From positions 8,794,315-8,858,314 of the forward strand of contig NC_089830.1 in assembly GCF_035046505.1 (NCBI RefSeq): DNA of 64,000 bases, given 5' to 3'. Position numbers and translations under genes: made by a program. Source of the DNA: Tiliqua scincoides. Lineage: Eukaryota; Chordata; Lepidosauria; Squamata; Scincidae. A model generated the notes under the pieces. It made no database searches and was not told the origin of the DNA. It saw nothing but the letters and a program-made list of their open reading frames with translations. Shown piece after piece: positions 1-10,752 of this stretch; position 1 is the stretch's first letter; every line of letters starts with the position of its first letter.

Positions 1-300
1 ATCCATTCTTTTTGCACCCCAGACATTTGTGTCCCAATATATGTATACAGTATTTATATTAGATGTACTTTTTAATTTTTTTTTTAAACAAAGGTAGGGT
101 TAGGGGTGGGGTAAGAGGCTTAGGATATATAACATGGGTTTTGTTGCCCATTTGTAGTTTCTTGTTGCCCAGTTATAGTGGGATGCAAATAACTGGGTTG
201 CAAAATAAAAGATAAAAAAACCCAGCATGAATATCCAGGATGCATAAACCAGCATGAATGACCGGGATGCATTTGACCAGGACACAATTATCCAGTAAGC
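1..300. repeat. Uncharacterised interspersed repeat, copy 1
   Basis: This stretch shares long matches with 36,730-37,045, including the segment reading ATGGGTTTTGTTGCCCA and repeated GCATCC/GGATGCA words at its right edge. It has no convincing coding capacity and no family I recognise. The GGATGCA words recur every 15-25 bp near the end, so the edge itself may be a small tandem array. It is cut by the window start. Confidence 0.55.
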
Positions 301-304
301 TAGT

Positions 305-760
305 ACCATATCATGGCTTGTAACCTGTAATGGACTTTTTCCTCCATCAATCTTTCCAATTCTAGGCCAGGTTTCATCACAACATCCTTTGATGAGGAGT
401 TCCACAGGTTAATCATGTGGTAGGTAAAAGAATATTTCCTTTTGTTTGTTCTGACTCTCCTGCCAAGCAATTTTAGTAGATGTCCCATGGTTCTGGTGTT
501 GCATGACAGGGAAAGGAATTTTCCTATATCCATCCCATGCATAACTTTATATGTCTCAGGCATGACCCCCTTTCTTGACTGAAAAGTCTTCAATGTTGTA
601 ACCTTTCTTCATAAAGAAGGTGCCCCAGCCCCACTAATTATTATAGTTGCTGCTCTCTTCTGCATCTTTTCCAGTTTCACTATACGTTTTTTGAAATGTG
701 TTGGCTAGAATTGAACATAGTACTCCAGTTGGTCTTACTTTTGATTTGTATAATGGAGGG
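305..760 (-). mobile_element. CR1-like LINE 3' fragment
   Basis: Minus-strand translation gives degraded LINE C-terminal sequence, with words such as YKVMHGMD, TRTMGHLLKLLGRRVRT and MINLWNSSSKDVV. These align with the better copies at 19,368-20,392 and 34,590-35,322. The extreme 3' tail (AACATAAGAACAGCCC in the other copies) is absent here. It is an old, frame-broken 5'-truncated copy. Confidence 0.75.
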
Positions 761-1433
761 GGAGGCATGACACCATGACTGGCCAAAATTTTTTTAAATC
801 TTGGTACTTTTGAATATTACCATATGTTATATATTTGATGAGTAAATTCATGCAGCATGCAATCAAACAAACCGCGTTGAGCTATCTCTATGCTATAAAA
901 AGTTATAGCAAAAAACCTTTGGGTAGGGCAATGGTGCATCAGCATGCCCACCGCTCATGGTGTTGCCCTTCCTGCATGGGAGGAAGTCCATCATAGGGGT
1001 GTCGTGCTGCCTCCCGAACCAGGTGATGCAAACTTAGTGACACCACTGTTGTTAAGTACCACCTTTGACCCTATGTTTGTTGGTTTTTAAATAAAAAAGA
1101 TCCACCTAATTCACTCCCTGTGTTATGCCCATTAATGATGGGCTTTGGCCCTGTGCTGTTTTCATTGTACAGAGTGGCCACAATGTCCCTTTGCAAGCTT
1201 TCAATGGCTTCAATCCCAAATCCACACAAGTTCATGCATAGAGACGGTGGCCACCCCATTCCGTGCGTGCCCCGTGTCCAGTGAAGGCTTTCTCACTCAC
1301 ATGTCCCAGCAATGGTAGATCGCCATCTAGTGCCCAGTCTCCCAACTACAGCCTTTAAACAGTGCAAACGTACTTTACAAAAACATTAGTGGACCAACCA
1401 ACAGAAGAAGTTCTGTTCATGCTGGTCAATAGT
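761..1433. other. Gene-free stretch, nothing recognised
   Basis: No ORF of interest, RNA gene or clear repeat boundary is visible. The GC content is ordinary and there are scattered short direct words only. Confidence 0.5.
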
Positions 1434-2285
1434 AATAGTTGGCAACCTTCAGTCTCGAAAGACTATGGTATCGCGCCCTGAATGGTGGTTCTGGAACAGC
1501 GTCTAGTGTGGCTGAAAAGGCCGATTCGGGAGTGACAATCCCTTCCACACTGGGAGCAAGTGCAGTCTGTCCCTGGTCTGTCTCCCTGGCTACGGGCCTT
1601 CCTTCTTTGCCTCTTTGCCTCAGCCTGTTGGCCAAGTGTCTCTTCAAACTGGGAAAGGCCATGCTGCACAGCCTGCCTCCAAGCGGGCCGCTCAGAGGCC
1701 AGGCTTTCCCACTTGTTGAGGTCCACTCCTAAGGCCTTCAGATCCCTCTTGCAGATGTCCTTGTATCGCAGCTGTGGTCTACCTGTAGGGCACTTTCCTT
1801 GCATGAGTTCTCCATAGAGGAGATCCTTTGGGATCCAGCCATCATCCATTCTCACAACATGACCGAGCCAACGCAGGTGTCTCTGTTTCAGCAGTGCATA
1901 CATGCTAGGGATTCCAGCTCCTTCCGGGACTGTGTTGTTTGGAACTTTGTCCTGCCAGGTGATGCCGAGGATGCGTCAGAGGCAGCGCATGTGGAAAGCG
2001 TTCAGTTTCCTCTCCTGTTGTGAGTGAAGAGTCCATGACTCGCTGCAGTACAGAAGTGTACTCAGGACGCAAGCTCTGTAGACCTGGATCTTGGTAAGTT
2101 CCGTCAGCTTCTTGTTGGACCAGACTCTCTTTGTGAGTCTGGAAAACATGGTAGCTGCTTTACTGATGCGTTTGTTTAGCTCGGTATCGAGAGAAAGAGT
2201 GTCAGATATCATTAAGCCAAGGTACACAAAGTCATGGACAACCTCCAGTTCATGTGCAGAGATTGTAATGCAGGGAGGTGAGTTC
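1434..2285 (-). mobile_element. Endonuclease-RT LINE, 3' part
   Basis: The minus strand encodes the C-terminal part of a non-LTR reverse transcriptase. It includes LSTLLYCSESWTLHSQQER, LRWLGHVVRMDDGWIPKDLL, GRPQLRYKDICKRDLKALGV, and a terminal Cys/His motif CTCSQCGRDCHSRIGLFSH. The 3' end reads AGTTGGCAACCTTCAGTCTC, identical in the copy at 47,382. Frame breaks show it is dead. The LINE clade is not resolved from sequence alone. Its upstream part lies next to it in opposite orientation at 2,286-2,672. Confidence 0.8.
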
Positions 2286-2672
2286 ATGAAGGGGCACTGT
2301 TGTCTTCGATGGCTCCACATCAGACCCCTTTGATATCCAAAGTGGAGTGAAGCAGGGCTGTGTTCTTGTGCCAACTTTGTTTGGAATTTTCTTTGCTGTC
2401 CTGCTGAAGCATGCCTTTGGAACTGCAACAGAAGGCATCTATGTCCGGACCAGATCAGACGGAAAGCTCTTCAACCTCTCCAGACTGAGAGCAAAGTCCA
2501 GCTGAAATGTCTGCGTGACTTCCTCTTTGCCAGCGAATGCAACTGTCACTACCCACTCTGCCAAAGATCTCCAGCAGCTCATGGATCATTTTAGCAAGGC
2601 CTGCTAAGATTTTGGACTGATCAGCCTTAAAAAAACACAGGTTATGGTTCAGGATGTGGACTCCCTGCATTA
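2286..2672 (+). mobile_element. Same LINE, inverted 5' part (RT core)
   Basis: The plus strand encodes the RT core of the same element: FDIQSGVKQGCVLVPTLFG, then HAFGTATEGIYVRTRSDGK, and finally ISLKKTQVMVQDVDS followed by a stop. The neighbouring minus-strand copy begins at the very next residues, SPPCITISAHELEVV. The two parts therefore meet at the same point of the element in opposite orientation, which is the signature of 5' inversion by twin priming. Confidence 0.75.
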
Positions 2673-2702
2673 CAATTAAGCTGGTCAGCGTTTTAGTGAT
2701 TT

Positions 2703-3575
2703 AGGCTGCAATCCTGTACACACTTACCTGGGAGTAAGTCCCATTGGACTGATTGAGGCTTATTTTTGAGTAGACATGCATAGGATTCCGTCTAGCTTCT
2801 TATAGGTCCCTTTGCTTTCAGCTCCTTGTGTTTCTAGGTGCCTGTTGTGAACTTCTAGCCAGTTGCTTGTATGGGTGGATAGACCAGATTGCAAAAGGAA
2901 TGACGAGCGCCCTTTGGACCATGTTCTCTGTCCCTGGGATCCGCAGCTGGAGAGGAGAGCCCTCACTCCCAACCCAGTCCTATACATGTCTACTCAGAAG
3001 TAAGTTCCATTTAATTCAATTGGTCTTGCTTCCAGGAAAGTGTGTGCATAGAACTGCAGCCCCATTTGCTCCTGAATATTCTAGGTCGTGTAAGGCTGCA
3101 ATCCTATCCACTTTCCTGGGCGTAAACTCCATGGACAATAATGCGACTTACTTCCGAGTAGACAGGCATAGGCTTGGGCTCCAAGTCTTGTATCAGCAGC
3201 TCCTTCTTCCCTTTGAGACACCTGGGGTCTCAACGTCCCTAATTCTGTGGGTACTGCTTGGTAATGGACTGCAGCCCCATTTTTGGTCCTCTTGATAGTG
3301 GGCTCCAGCCCCACTCATCAGAGGTGGGGGCCAATTTCAATTCTTTAGTAGTGGGGGGGGAAGCTGCCTGGAGCTGTAACAGTAGATTCTGGGCACAAGT
3401 CTATGCATGTCTACTCAGAAGTAAGTCCCATTCTGTTCAATGAGGCTTATCCCTGAAAAGTGTGGGTAGGATAGCAGCCTCACAGTCCAATCCTCCTATC
3501 CACACTTTCCTGGGAGTAAGCCCCATTGATTCTAATGGGACTTACTTCTGAGTAGACATGCGTAGGCCTGGGCTC
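2703..3575. repeat. Cluster of five near-palindromic ~90-bp elements
   Basis: Copies lie at about 2,706-2,800, 2,962-3,062, 3,091-3,175, 3,395-3,480 and 3,484-3,572. Each has a left arm like GCAATCCTATACACACTTAC plus GGGAGTAAGTCCCATTGA. The right arm is its complement, like AATGGGACTTACTTCTGAG plus TAGACATGCATAGGATTGC, so each copy can fold into a long hairpin. Copies occur in both orientations and with different divergence. The arms resemble a short MITE-like repeat, and at least seven more copies or halves lie elsewhere in the window. Confidence 0.75.
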
Positions 3576-3599
3576 TCATTCATCAGTTAAAAACTCATT

Positions 3600-4261
3600 C
3601 CTTTGAACGGCTCTAGAAGGCACCTTTCTTTCAGATCAGCCTCCTCCTCCTCCGTTACCTTTTCTCCACCGCGCTCTGCCAGGGGGCTCGATTCTCATGC
3701 CAAAGGGGTGGATCGCTCCCAATTCCTCTTCACTGCACTGCAGCGGGAGGGGGGATCGTCCCTGCTCGGGGGCTCGCCGACAGCCCCCAGCCCCGAACAG
3801 GTACAAAGCCGCCACTTTCCTTGGCGGAGTTTCCATGCTTTCATCTGATGCTGGGAAGGCTTGAGCGTGCGCCAGCAGGGTCAGGAAGGGGTGAATACTC
3901 TTTGCAGCCTCTCAACCCCCAGATGCTGCTGGGGGGCAGGAAGGGGTTAACGCTCCTGGAGCATCGCAGGCGCTTTCGGGGCCAGGAAGGGTTAATGCTC
4001 TCCCGCCCCTCCCCCCGTGGACTGTACCACCCTCTTGAGCTTGGGGGAGTGGAGGAGGAGAGAGCAGCGCATCCTCCCGGCTAGCACCGATGGGCTCTCC
4101 CGCCCGGGCTGGCGGTGAGCCTGCTGGAGGGGGCCGGCCGGAGTGCCTTGGCCGCCCCCGGCCTGCGTTGGCTTAGAGGGAGCTCCCGCAGGTGGGGCGG
4201 CCAGACTGACCGGGCCGGGCTGATCCCCCCCGGGGTCTCCCACTGGGCACAGCTGGGGAGG
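3600..4261 (+). promoter_or_regulatory. MANEAL: MANEAL CpG-rich promoter and 5' UTR
   Basis: GC content and CpG density rise sharply from about 3,620 and continue into MANEAL exon 1. No TATA box is evident just upstream, as expected for a CpG-island promoter. The transcription start cannot be placed from sequence alone. The frame remains open upstream of the chosen ATG to about 4,115 but has no upstream ATG in that frame. Confidence 0.6.
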
Positions 4262-4769
4262 ATGGTGCGCCTGCGCCGCCGCGCCTGCCTGGCGCTCTTC
4301 CTCTGCGCGCTCTTCGTCTTTGGCACCCTCATGGCGCTGCGCACTCTCAAGCCCTCCGACGGCTTCTCCGCCCTGGCACCCGGCCTGGACCTGGACCTGG
4401 ACCCCCAGCAGCAGCAGCCCCTGGCCGCCCGGCACCCAGCCTCCCCGCCCCCTCTGGGCACCCAGGAGGCCAGGGGGGTCGCAGCGGCGGCAGCAGCCCC
4501 GGCCCCCGGCCCCGAGGGGGTCTACTCGGCGCTGCACGCCTTCTACTACACCTGGTACGGCAGCCCGCGCTTCGACAGCCGCTACCTGCACTGGGACCAT
4601 GTCATGGTGGCCCACTGGGACCCCAAGATCTCCGCCAGCTACCCCAAGGGCCGCCACAGCCCCCCCGACGACCTGGGTGCCAGCTTCTATCCTGCACTCG
4701 GGCCCTACAGCTCCCGGGACCCGGCTGTGCTGGAGGAGCACATGAACCAGCTGCGCACTGCTGCCATCG
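4262..4769 (+). CDS. MANEAL: MANEAL exon 1
   Basis: Encodes the cytosolic tail, membrane anchor, Pro/Ala-rich stem and the start of the GH99 domain (HWDHVMVAHWDPKISASYPK). It ends ATCG before GTAAGG, phase 1. Confidence 0.95.
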
Positions 4770-7700
4770 GTAAGGCCGCAGGATGCCCAGCCTGGGAGAA
4801 AAGGGCTGGGGATGGCGGGAGTAGAGGTGGTGTGATTTACCTTACTCAGATGCAAGTCCATTGTGTTCAGGAAGGCCACAGATGTCAAGCATAAGGCCCC
4901 TGGAGGTAATGTATCTGGCCCCAGTTTTAACTGGGCTCTCCAGGCTTGATCATTGGGCTCTCTCATATCTTGACATATGAACAAGATTTGCACATTGTGA
5001 TTTGCAGCTAATGAGTTTCTATGTGAGAACAAAGTGCTTATTTCTGGCTAGTGTCTGTCTAATGATGTCACTTCCTGCTTAATGATGTCACTTCCAGCCA
5101 TCATGAAGCACCATGAATGCTAACTTCCACCCTCTGCATGAAACAAGTTTGACATCCCTGATTTAAGCTGTAATCTTATTTTACTCACCCGAAACAAGGA
5201 CCTCTAATGATGGAGTCCCAGAAGGACCATGTGGCTTTGGGAGGTTCTGCTTCCAGACTTAACATAAGAACATAAGAACAGCCCCACTGGATCAGGCCAT
5301 AGGCCCATCTAGTTCAGCTTCCTGTATCTCACAGCGGCCCACCAAATGCCCCAAGGAGCACACCAGATAACAAGAGACCTGCATCCTGGTTCTCTCCCTT
5401 GCATTGGCATTCTGACATAGCCCATTTCTAAAATCAGGAGGTTGCACATACGCATCATGGCTTGTAACCCGTAATAGATTTTTCCTCCAGAAACTTGTCC
5501 AATCCTTTTCAAGGTGTCCAGGCCAGATGCCGTCACCACATCCTGTGGCAAGGAGTTCCACAGACCAACCACACGTTGCGTACAGAAATATTTTCTTTTG
5601 TCTGTCCTAACCCTCCCAACACTCAATTTTAGTGGATGTCCTCTGGTTCCGGTGTTCCCTGACTGTGGAGCTTTTTCAGTAGCCTTTGGTGAGGGACCGT
5701 GTCGAACGCCTTCTGGAAGTCCAGATATATAACTTGCAGGGCATTTGCCCAAGGCTCTGAGCCCACAGGTCCGGAGAGTGTGTACCGAATGAGCACATGT
5801 GCTGACAGATGTGGAATACCACTCCCCACCCTCCAGATGTGCACACAGTTCAGCCCACAGGATCAAGAATGGCTGTGCTGTGGGTCAGGGTCAGTCCGCT
5901 CTCATTTCAGGCTTCAGGGTTACAAGAGCACCTCCTTGTCCCTTTCTTTAAGTCACAGTGGCCAACCCATAGCATGCATGCCAAAGGTAGCACATGGATA
6001 CTTTATAAGTGGCACACTGTTGGACCCTCTGCCTCAAGATCCCTTGGTGGAGGCCAGGTCTTCCCTTTGGGTACCCAGGGTATCTTGAGGCAGAGAATAG
6101 GTCTACCCTTGGCTTTCTGTGGCCACTCAAAACAGTGGGTAGACTTGGCACCCACCTCAAAATCCCTGAGATCTGCTGGCTACTCACTGGCTCATTTTAC
6201 ACCCAGGGCTGACTGCCCCACCATTGGCTCACCCAGTAGCAATACTGGTGGAGTGGTTCAAGATTCTCTACATAAAAAGTGGCACATGGCGTGCTGCAGG
6301 TTGGAAACCCCTGCTTTAAGTGTTAGGTGTGGAGATGAATGAAGAAGGAAGGTGGGAGTGGGGCAGGCACTGATATTTTATCAGGCTAATGAGTAATGGG
6401 GTATGTGCCATTGTACCTGTGGAGCTGATGCATCAGTCCTTAATTTTACTCACACTAGCAGCACTCTAGGAGGAAAAGAGAGCCCTTCCCTGGATTGCGC
6501 ACCACTGTTGGAGGGATGGTTTGCATATAAACCTGGCAAATGCAATGGCTGGATTTGTGGTCTTGATGCTATAGGAGAGGATGTTGCATCTTAGGGCCCA
6601 AACCTATCCAACTTTCCAGCTTCCATTGTAGCCACAATGCAGCCCAGTGGTAAGAGAACACATGTTCCCATACCTTGAGGAGGTCCAAGTGCAGTCGCTC
6701 CACTGCAGGATCCCTCCACTGCAGGATTCAGCTGGCACAGCGTTTGAAAAATAGGATTGGGCCCTTAGTCCTCTGGCCAAGAATGCACCTTGCAACCACT
6801 GAACGGGCTGCTGTTAGTGCTGCAAAGGGAATGTGTTTGTGGGATCTAAAACCACTAGAGGGGGAGTTCTTTTGATAGCATAACTTCATGCTTGCTTTAT
6901 TTAGTGTTTCTAGGCTAGGCTTCACCTAAAAGACTTGCAGCTGAAATGTCGACATCTGAAGCCCAAATGAAATTTCAGCACTGCCTTGTCCTGGACAGCT
7001 CCTCTCAAACCAGATCTCTGCAAAATAACTTCCTTGCAGAGGCCTTGCTTTCCTTCACAGGGCAGGAAGCAGTGCAGGTTGTCCCCCCTCTTGTGGGTGC
7101 TGCTTAAGAGTTTAAAATGCTCTGGATCCAGTTAATCAGTGGGAGTTTATAGGAATGCTGGAGGAGCCTCCTTGACCCACTTCCATGACTGCAGAATGAC
7201 CTTTTCTCTGCACTGCTAACCCAGAGCAGGGGGCTACCATTGTGGGGGTGGCTAGCTTCCCCTTTGGTTTTAGATGTGTTGAGGGACAGTGGGCTTATAA
7301 GTGCTGGATTTAAGGAGGGATTCAAATTATCCTGCATATAAGAGAGATCCAAGACTGTTTCCACTTCCTTGGCTGTGTGCAATTCTGTCTTACTGCAGGT
7401 GTGATGGTTCTATCCTGGTACCCACCTGGCCTAGCAGATGACAATGGGGAGCCTTCAGAGAGCCTGGTACCTTTCATCTTGGATGCTGCACATAGATATA
7501 CCATCAAGGTGAGACTTACTCTACTGTTGTTACAGCTTGGTGTTACAGTGAACCCTCAGTTTAACCCAGACTGCTCCAAACCCAGGCTTGCAGGCAGCAT
7601 ATAAATATTCTTAATAACTAAGGGGTGCGAACTTAAGCCAGATATCATCAGCTTGTCTTTAACAATAGGGGAAAGAGGGTGAACCCCTGCAAGGGTGTTT

Positions 7701-9667
7701 TTGGGATAATGGAACTTTTGGAGAGCCATGGGGACAGGTCAGAGAAGCATCTCATTTTTCTAACTGATGTAAAAGGAGGGGAGGGGGAGCTGATGAACTG
7801 CTTGTCTTCATAATTTTAAGACAACCATTTTGGGAAAGAAGGAATCCTGTATTTACTGTTTTCAAAGTGTGTGTATGTACCACTGTTTCTTGACATTTAT
7901 CCTCTGCTTTACCACTTCAAATGGTTCACATATTTGAAGTACCTCCAGAAGTTACTGGAAAAAACATCATTGCCAGTTACTTCTGGATTGGAAGGCTAGA
8001 TGTGTGATGCAACAAACACCAGTAAGAGGCTCGGGTTGGAGGGGAGGGCTTTTTCAAGTACAGAAAAGCATGCTTTAGAGCTCTGCCTGCCAAGTCAAGC
8101 CTCCTACTGCTGTTTGTTGTGTTGCATTCCTGGTCTCACTGCCAGGTGGCAGGTGTCCAGGGGTCCTGCGAGTACCACCAAACACTGCTGGTAGTACCCA
8201 TACCACTGATAGATCATAGCGGCTTCAAAGGTTGGAGAAGGGGAAGCACCGTGGTTAACAAGGGGATCATTTCTGTAGTTACTAACTCCACCAACCCATT
8301 AATGAAAGTGCCCCCCCAGCAAAGTTCTTATAATTGCACTTGTGGCCATGTATTCCTGTTCTGCAGGTCACATTCCACATCCAGCCGTACAAAGGACGTG
8401 ATGACAACACAGTGCATAAGAATGTGAAGTACATCATAGACAGGTACGAGCTCGAAACCTAGAGGGACAATTCCAAATGCCAGGTCACCTCCACTTTGAA
8501 AAGTGGCACCGACGCTGTTGGCTCCAGAGTGAAGGTGGAACCAGCTATGACAGCCCAGCATGAGTAGATGCTACCCTTTGAGATACAGAGGGCACTGCAG
8601 CCTCTGTGAAATCCTAGACCCTGCTAGTGGAGAGGCATTATTTATTCATTTGAAAACTGCTTATTGAGTTTGTCTCCAGGCTTGTAGCAAGCTAAGAACA
8701 GTCAGCTGGCTTGAAAGAAATTATCTTGTATTGCAACCTGACTGCAACGTAATCCACAACCATTGGATCAACTTCTACTTGGGAATATTCTGTTCAGTTA
8801 CAAGCGAGCAGTCTCCTTAGGAAAGAACAGCACAATCAGAATAATTTTTTAGACAGCTATTTGCAGCAAAAGAAAAAAAAATCCTGCTGACTCTGAGCAG
8901 GGAAACTAGTCACTAGGCTAGTTTAGAGCACAGTACCAAGTTGTTCTTTTAGAGAGGTATAGAGCAAAAGTTTTGGCTGCTGCTAAACCTTACACCCAAG
9001 GCTGCCCTAAATGCTCTCTTTTCTTGCCAGGTATGGTACCCATGAAGCTTTCTACAGATACAAGACCAGCACTGGCCGGAGCCTGCCCTTGTTCTATATT
9101 TATGACTCTTATCTGACGTCTCCTGAAGCATGGGCCAACCTGCTAACCCCATCAGGCTCCCATTCACTGCGCAACACTCCCTATGATGCTATTTTCATTG
9201 CATTGCTGGTGGAAGAGGGACACAAGCACGACATCCTTGCGGCTGGCTATGATGGTATCTACACATACTTTGCATCCAATGGCTTCTCTTACGGCTCCTC
9301 CCACCAGAACTGGAAAGCCATCAAAGCCTTCTGTGACTCCAACAATCTCCTCTTCATCCCCAGCGTGGGGCCTGGATACATAGACACGAGCATCCGCCCC
9401 TGGAACAACCACAACACCCGCAACAGGGTCAATGGCAAGTATTATGAGACTGCCCTGCAGGCAGCACTAATGGTGCGCCCGGAGATCGTCTCCATCACTT
9501 CCTTCAATGAGTGGCACGAGGGCACCCAGATTGAGAAGGCTGTGCCCAAGAAGACCTCGACACGGCTTTACCTGGATTACCTGCCCCATCAGCCAGACAT
9601 GTACCTGGAACTGACCCGCCGGTGGGCAGAGCACTACAGCAAGGAAAAGGAACAGTGGCTGATGTGA
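4262..9667 (+). CDS. MANEAL: MANEAL, glycoprotein endo-alpha-1,2-mannosidase-like protein (four exons)
   Basis: The spliced CDS joins 4262-4769, 7399-7508, 8367-8443 and 9031-9667, giving 443 aa; all junctions are GT-AG and phases agree. The start ATG has a good context (GAGG before, G after). It is followed by Arg-rich residues 3-7 and a hydrophobic stretch at about 8-26, typical of a type II Golgi membrane anchor. A low-complexity Pro/Ala stem precedes the GH99 domain, which starts near residue 88 (LHAFYYTWYGSP). The GH99 active-site motif NEWHEG gives Glu392 and Glu395, corresponding to the conserved catalytic pair of the family. The protein ends RRWAEHYSKEKEQWLM, nearly identical to mammalian MANEAL as I remember it. 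Family knowledge: the paralogue MANEA cleaves glucosylated mannose from N-glycans in the Golgi; MANEAL activity is less well established. Order next to YRDC and MTF1 supports orthology. Confidence 0.95.
4879..5160 (+). mobile_element. Non-autonomous hAT-like element, family 1
   Basis: It begins CAGATGTCAAGCAT and ends GTTTGACATCCCTG, imperfect terminal inverted repeats shared with the copies at 10,753 and 16,378. The interior contains GAGAACAAAGTG and a small duplication of AATGATGTCACTTCC. The flanking 8-mers do not match, so this copy is old or its edges are eroded. It lies in MANEAL intron 1. Confidence 0.6.
5263..5760 (-). mobile_element. CR1-like LINE with internal deletion
   Basis: It starts at the 3' tail (AACATAAGAACAGCCCCACT) and encodes the usual C-terminus on the minus strand ([18 protein letters not shown]). 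Upstream, the text jumps straight to RT core sequence, VIYLDFQKAFDTVPHQRLL. The sequence between RT motif A and the C-terminal region is missing, so this is an internally deleted copy in MANEAL intron 1. Confidence 0.75.
5954..6313 (+). mobile_element. Non-autonomous hAT-like element with 8-bp duplication
   Basis: The termini are imperfect inverted repeats, CACAGTGGCCAACC at the left and GGTTGGAAACCCCTG at the right. They are flanked by a perfect 8-bp direct repeat, CTTTAAGT (5,946-5,953 and 6,314-6,321). That duplication length and the CA...TG ends fit hAT. There is no transposase in its 360 bp. It lies in MANEAL intron 1. Confidence 0.75.
6594..6764. mobile_element. Palindromic MITE with TTA duplication
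   Basis: The ends GGGCCCAAACCTAT and ATAGGATTGGGCCC are near-perfect inverted repeats flanked on both sides by TTA. A 3-bp TTA duplication with GGGC-type ends is what PIF/Harbinger elements make; the assignment is an inference. Related copies lie at 14,312, 35,325 and 42,446. Confidence 0.6.
7399..7508 (+). CDS. MANEAL: MANEAL exon 2
   Basis: Encodes GVMVLSWYPPGLADDNGEP of the GH99 barrel. The acceptor CTTACTGCAG and donor AAG/GTGAGA give phase 1 in and phase 0 out. Confidence 0.95.
7881..8222 (+). mobile_element. hAT-like MITE, family 3 (copy in MANEAL intron 2)
   Basis: Shares most of its length with 44,143-44,483, including GCAGAAAAGCATGCTTTRGAGC-type sequence and a CCAGTTACTTCTGG core. 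The termini here are eroded, so the limits are approximate. Confidence 0.6.
8367..8443 (+). CDS. MANEAL: MANEAL exon 3
   Basis: Encodes VTFHIQPYKGRDDNTVHKN and the following YIID. The acceptor TTCTGCAG and donor CAG/GTACGA give an exit in phase 2. Confidence 0.95.
9031..9667 (+). CDS. MANEAL: MANEAL exon 4 with stop
   Basis: The largest exon of the GH99 domain, with LPLFYIYDSYLTSPEAW, the long conserved PSVGPGYIDTSIRPWNNHN segment and the catalytic NEWHEG. It ends at TGA after QWLM. Confidence 0.96.
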
Positions 9668-10290
9668 ACAAACTGAAGCCTTAGAGGTCTGTGGGCATAA
9701 AGTAGCCCAAGGGGGAACCAGTCACAGCACAGGTAGAGGAACCTGCTCCCCAGGGCTGTAAACTCCAAAAAACTGCATGAACAGGGATGACCTTCAGTGC
9801 TGGCATAGTTCAGGCACCTCTGAACAGACTGTTATGTTCCTAGATAACACCACACTCTATCAGTGTGCAGAGCATCAGGCATGATACTTGGGTTCCTGCT
9901 TCAGTAAGTGTGTTCTTGCTCTAGGATCCTCAACTATTTCTGATGAATAATCCGTGTGCTCCTTGCCCCCTCTCCTGCTGCAAGCAAGAGGTAAATTAGT
10001 ATCAGAGCTGGCTTCTCTAGGGAATGCTGAGCTGAATTGTACACCCATTTGTTCAACTAGACACTGTGGCAGCCCAGGTATATTTATTTCAACGGCTGCT
10101 GCAGCCAGTTAAACCTCAAACACTTGCAGGAAAATGTTAAATCTCCTGTGTGTTAGCCCTACCCCTAGAACACGCTGCATTTAATGTTCAGCCCTGAGAA
10201 CATACTTGACGTTATCATGGTTTTGGAACTTCACAATCCAAAGTGCACTCAATCTTGCAATAAAATGAGAACCGCAGTTGTTGGCATCTG
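9668..10290 (+). other. MANEAL: MANEAL 3' UTR with poly(A) signal
   Basis: Non-coding sequence follows the stop codon. A canonical AATAAA lies at 10,259-10,264, so cleavage is expected about 10-30 bp later. No competing signal was seen in between. Confidence 0.7.
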
Positions 10291-10752
10291 CTACTTCAGC
10301 ACAGCCAGCTGTAGAGAAGCAGAACAGATGGGTGACCTACAGCGGTAGCCCCCAAACCGCAGGCCGGATCCAGCACCAGGAAAATGATGCAGCTGTGGTG
10401 CATTCTGTGCCACAGCCTCTTATCTTTCCAGCCAATCTTGTCAGAAATTTGCATCGGGCAGCTGCTTCCACTGCCCATCACCCTTAGCAGACTCTGTGCC
10501 CCGCTTTCCAGGCATAACCATCTGCCCGGCACAAATTTCTGACAAGATTGGCTGGAAAGATAAGTCGCTGTGGCATGAACAGAAATGGCCATGCTATGCA
10601 GCGATTCATAGTTTGGAGACTGCTGACCTACAGGTAGGAACTATGGAGGGAGACTTCTTGCAGGCACTGGAAGCTCCTTCAGGCCGAGATCCTTCATTGC
10701 TTGCAGAATTTGTACTTGCTGTCACACGTAATTAACTGCTCTTGGTTTAGTG

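Noticed and set aside
4115-4261. N-terminal extension of MANEAL upstream of the ATG at 4,262
   Set aside because: The frame is open but has no ATG; the residues are not conserved, while the chosen start gives a normal type II anchor.
10296-10592. Inverted repeat AATTTCTGACAAGATTGGC around 10,430 and 10,535 as a regulatory hairpin
   Set aside because: The arms (CAGCCAATCTTGTCAGAAAT and its complement) look like part of a diverged MITE; nothing ties them to either gene.
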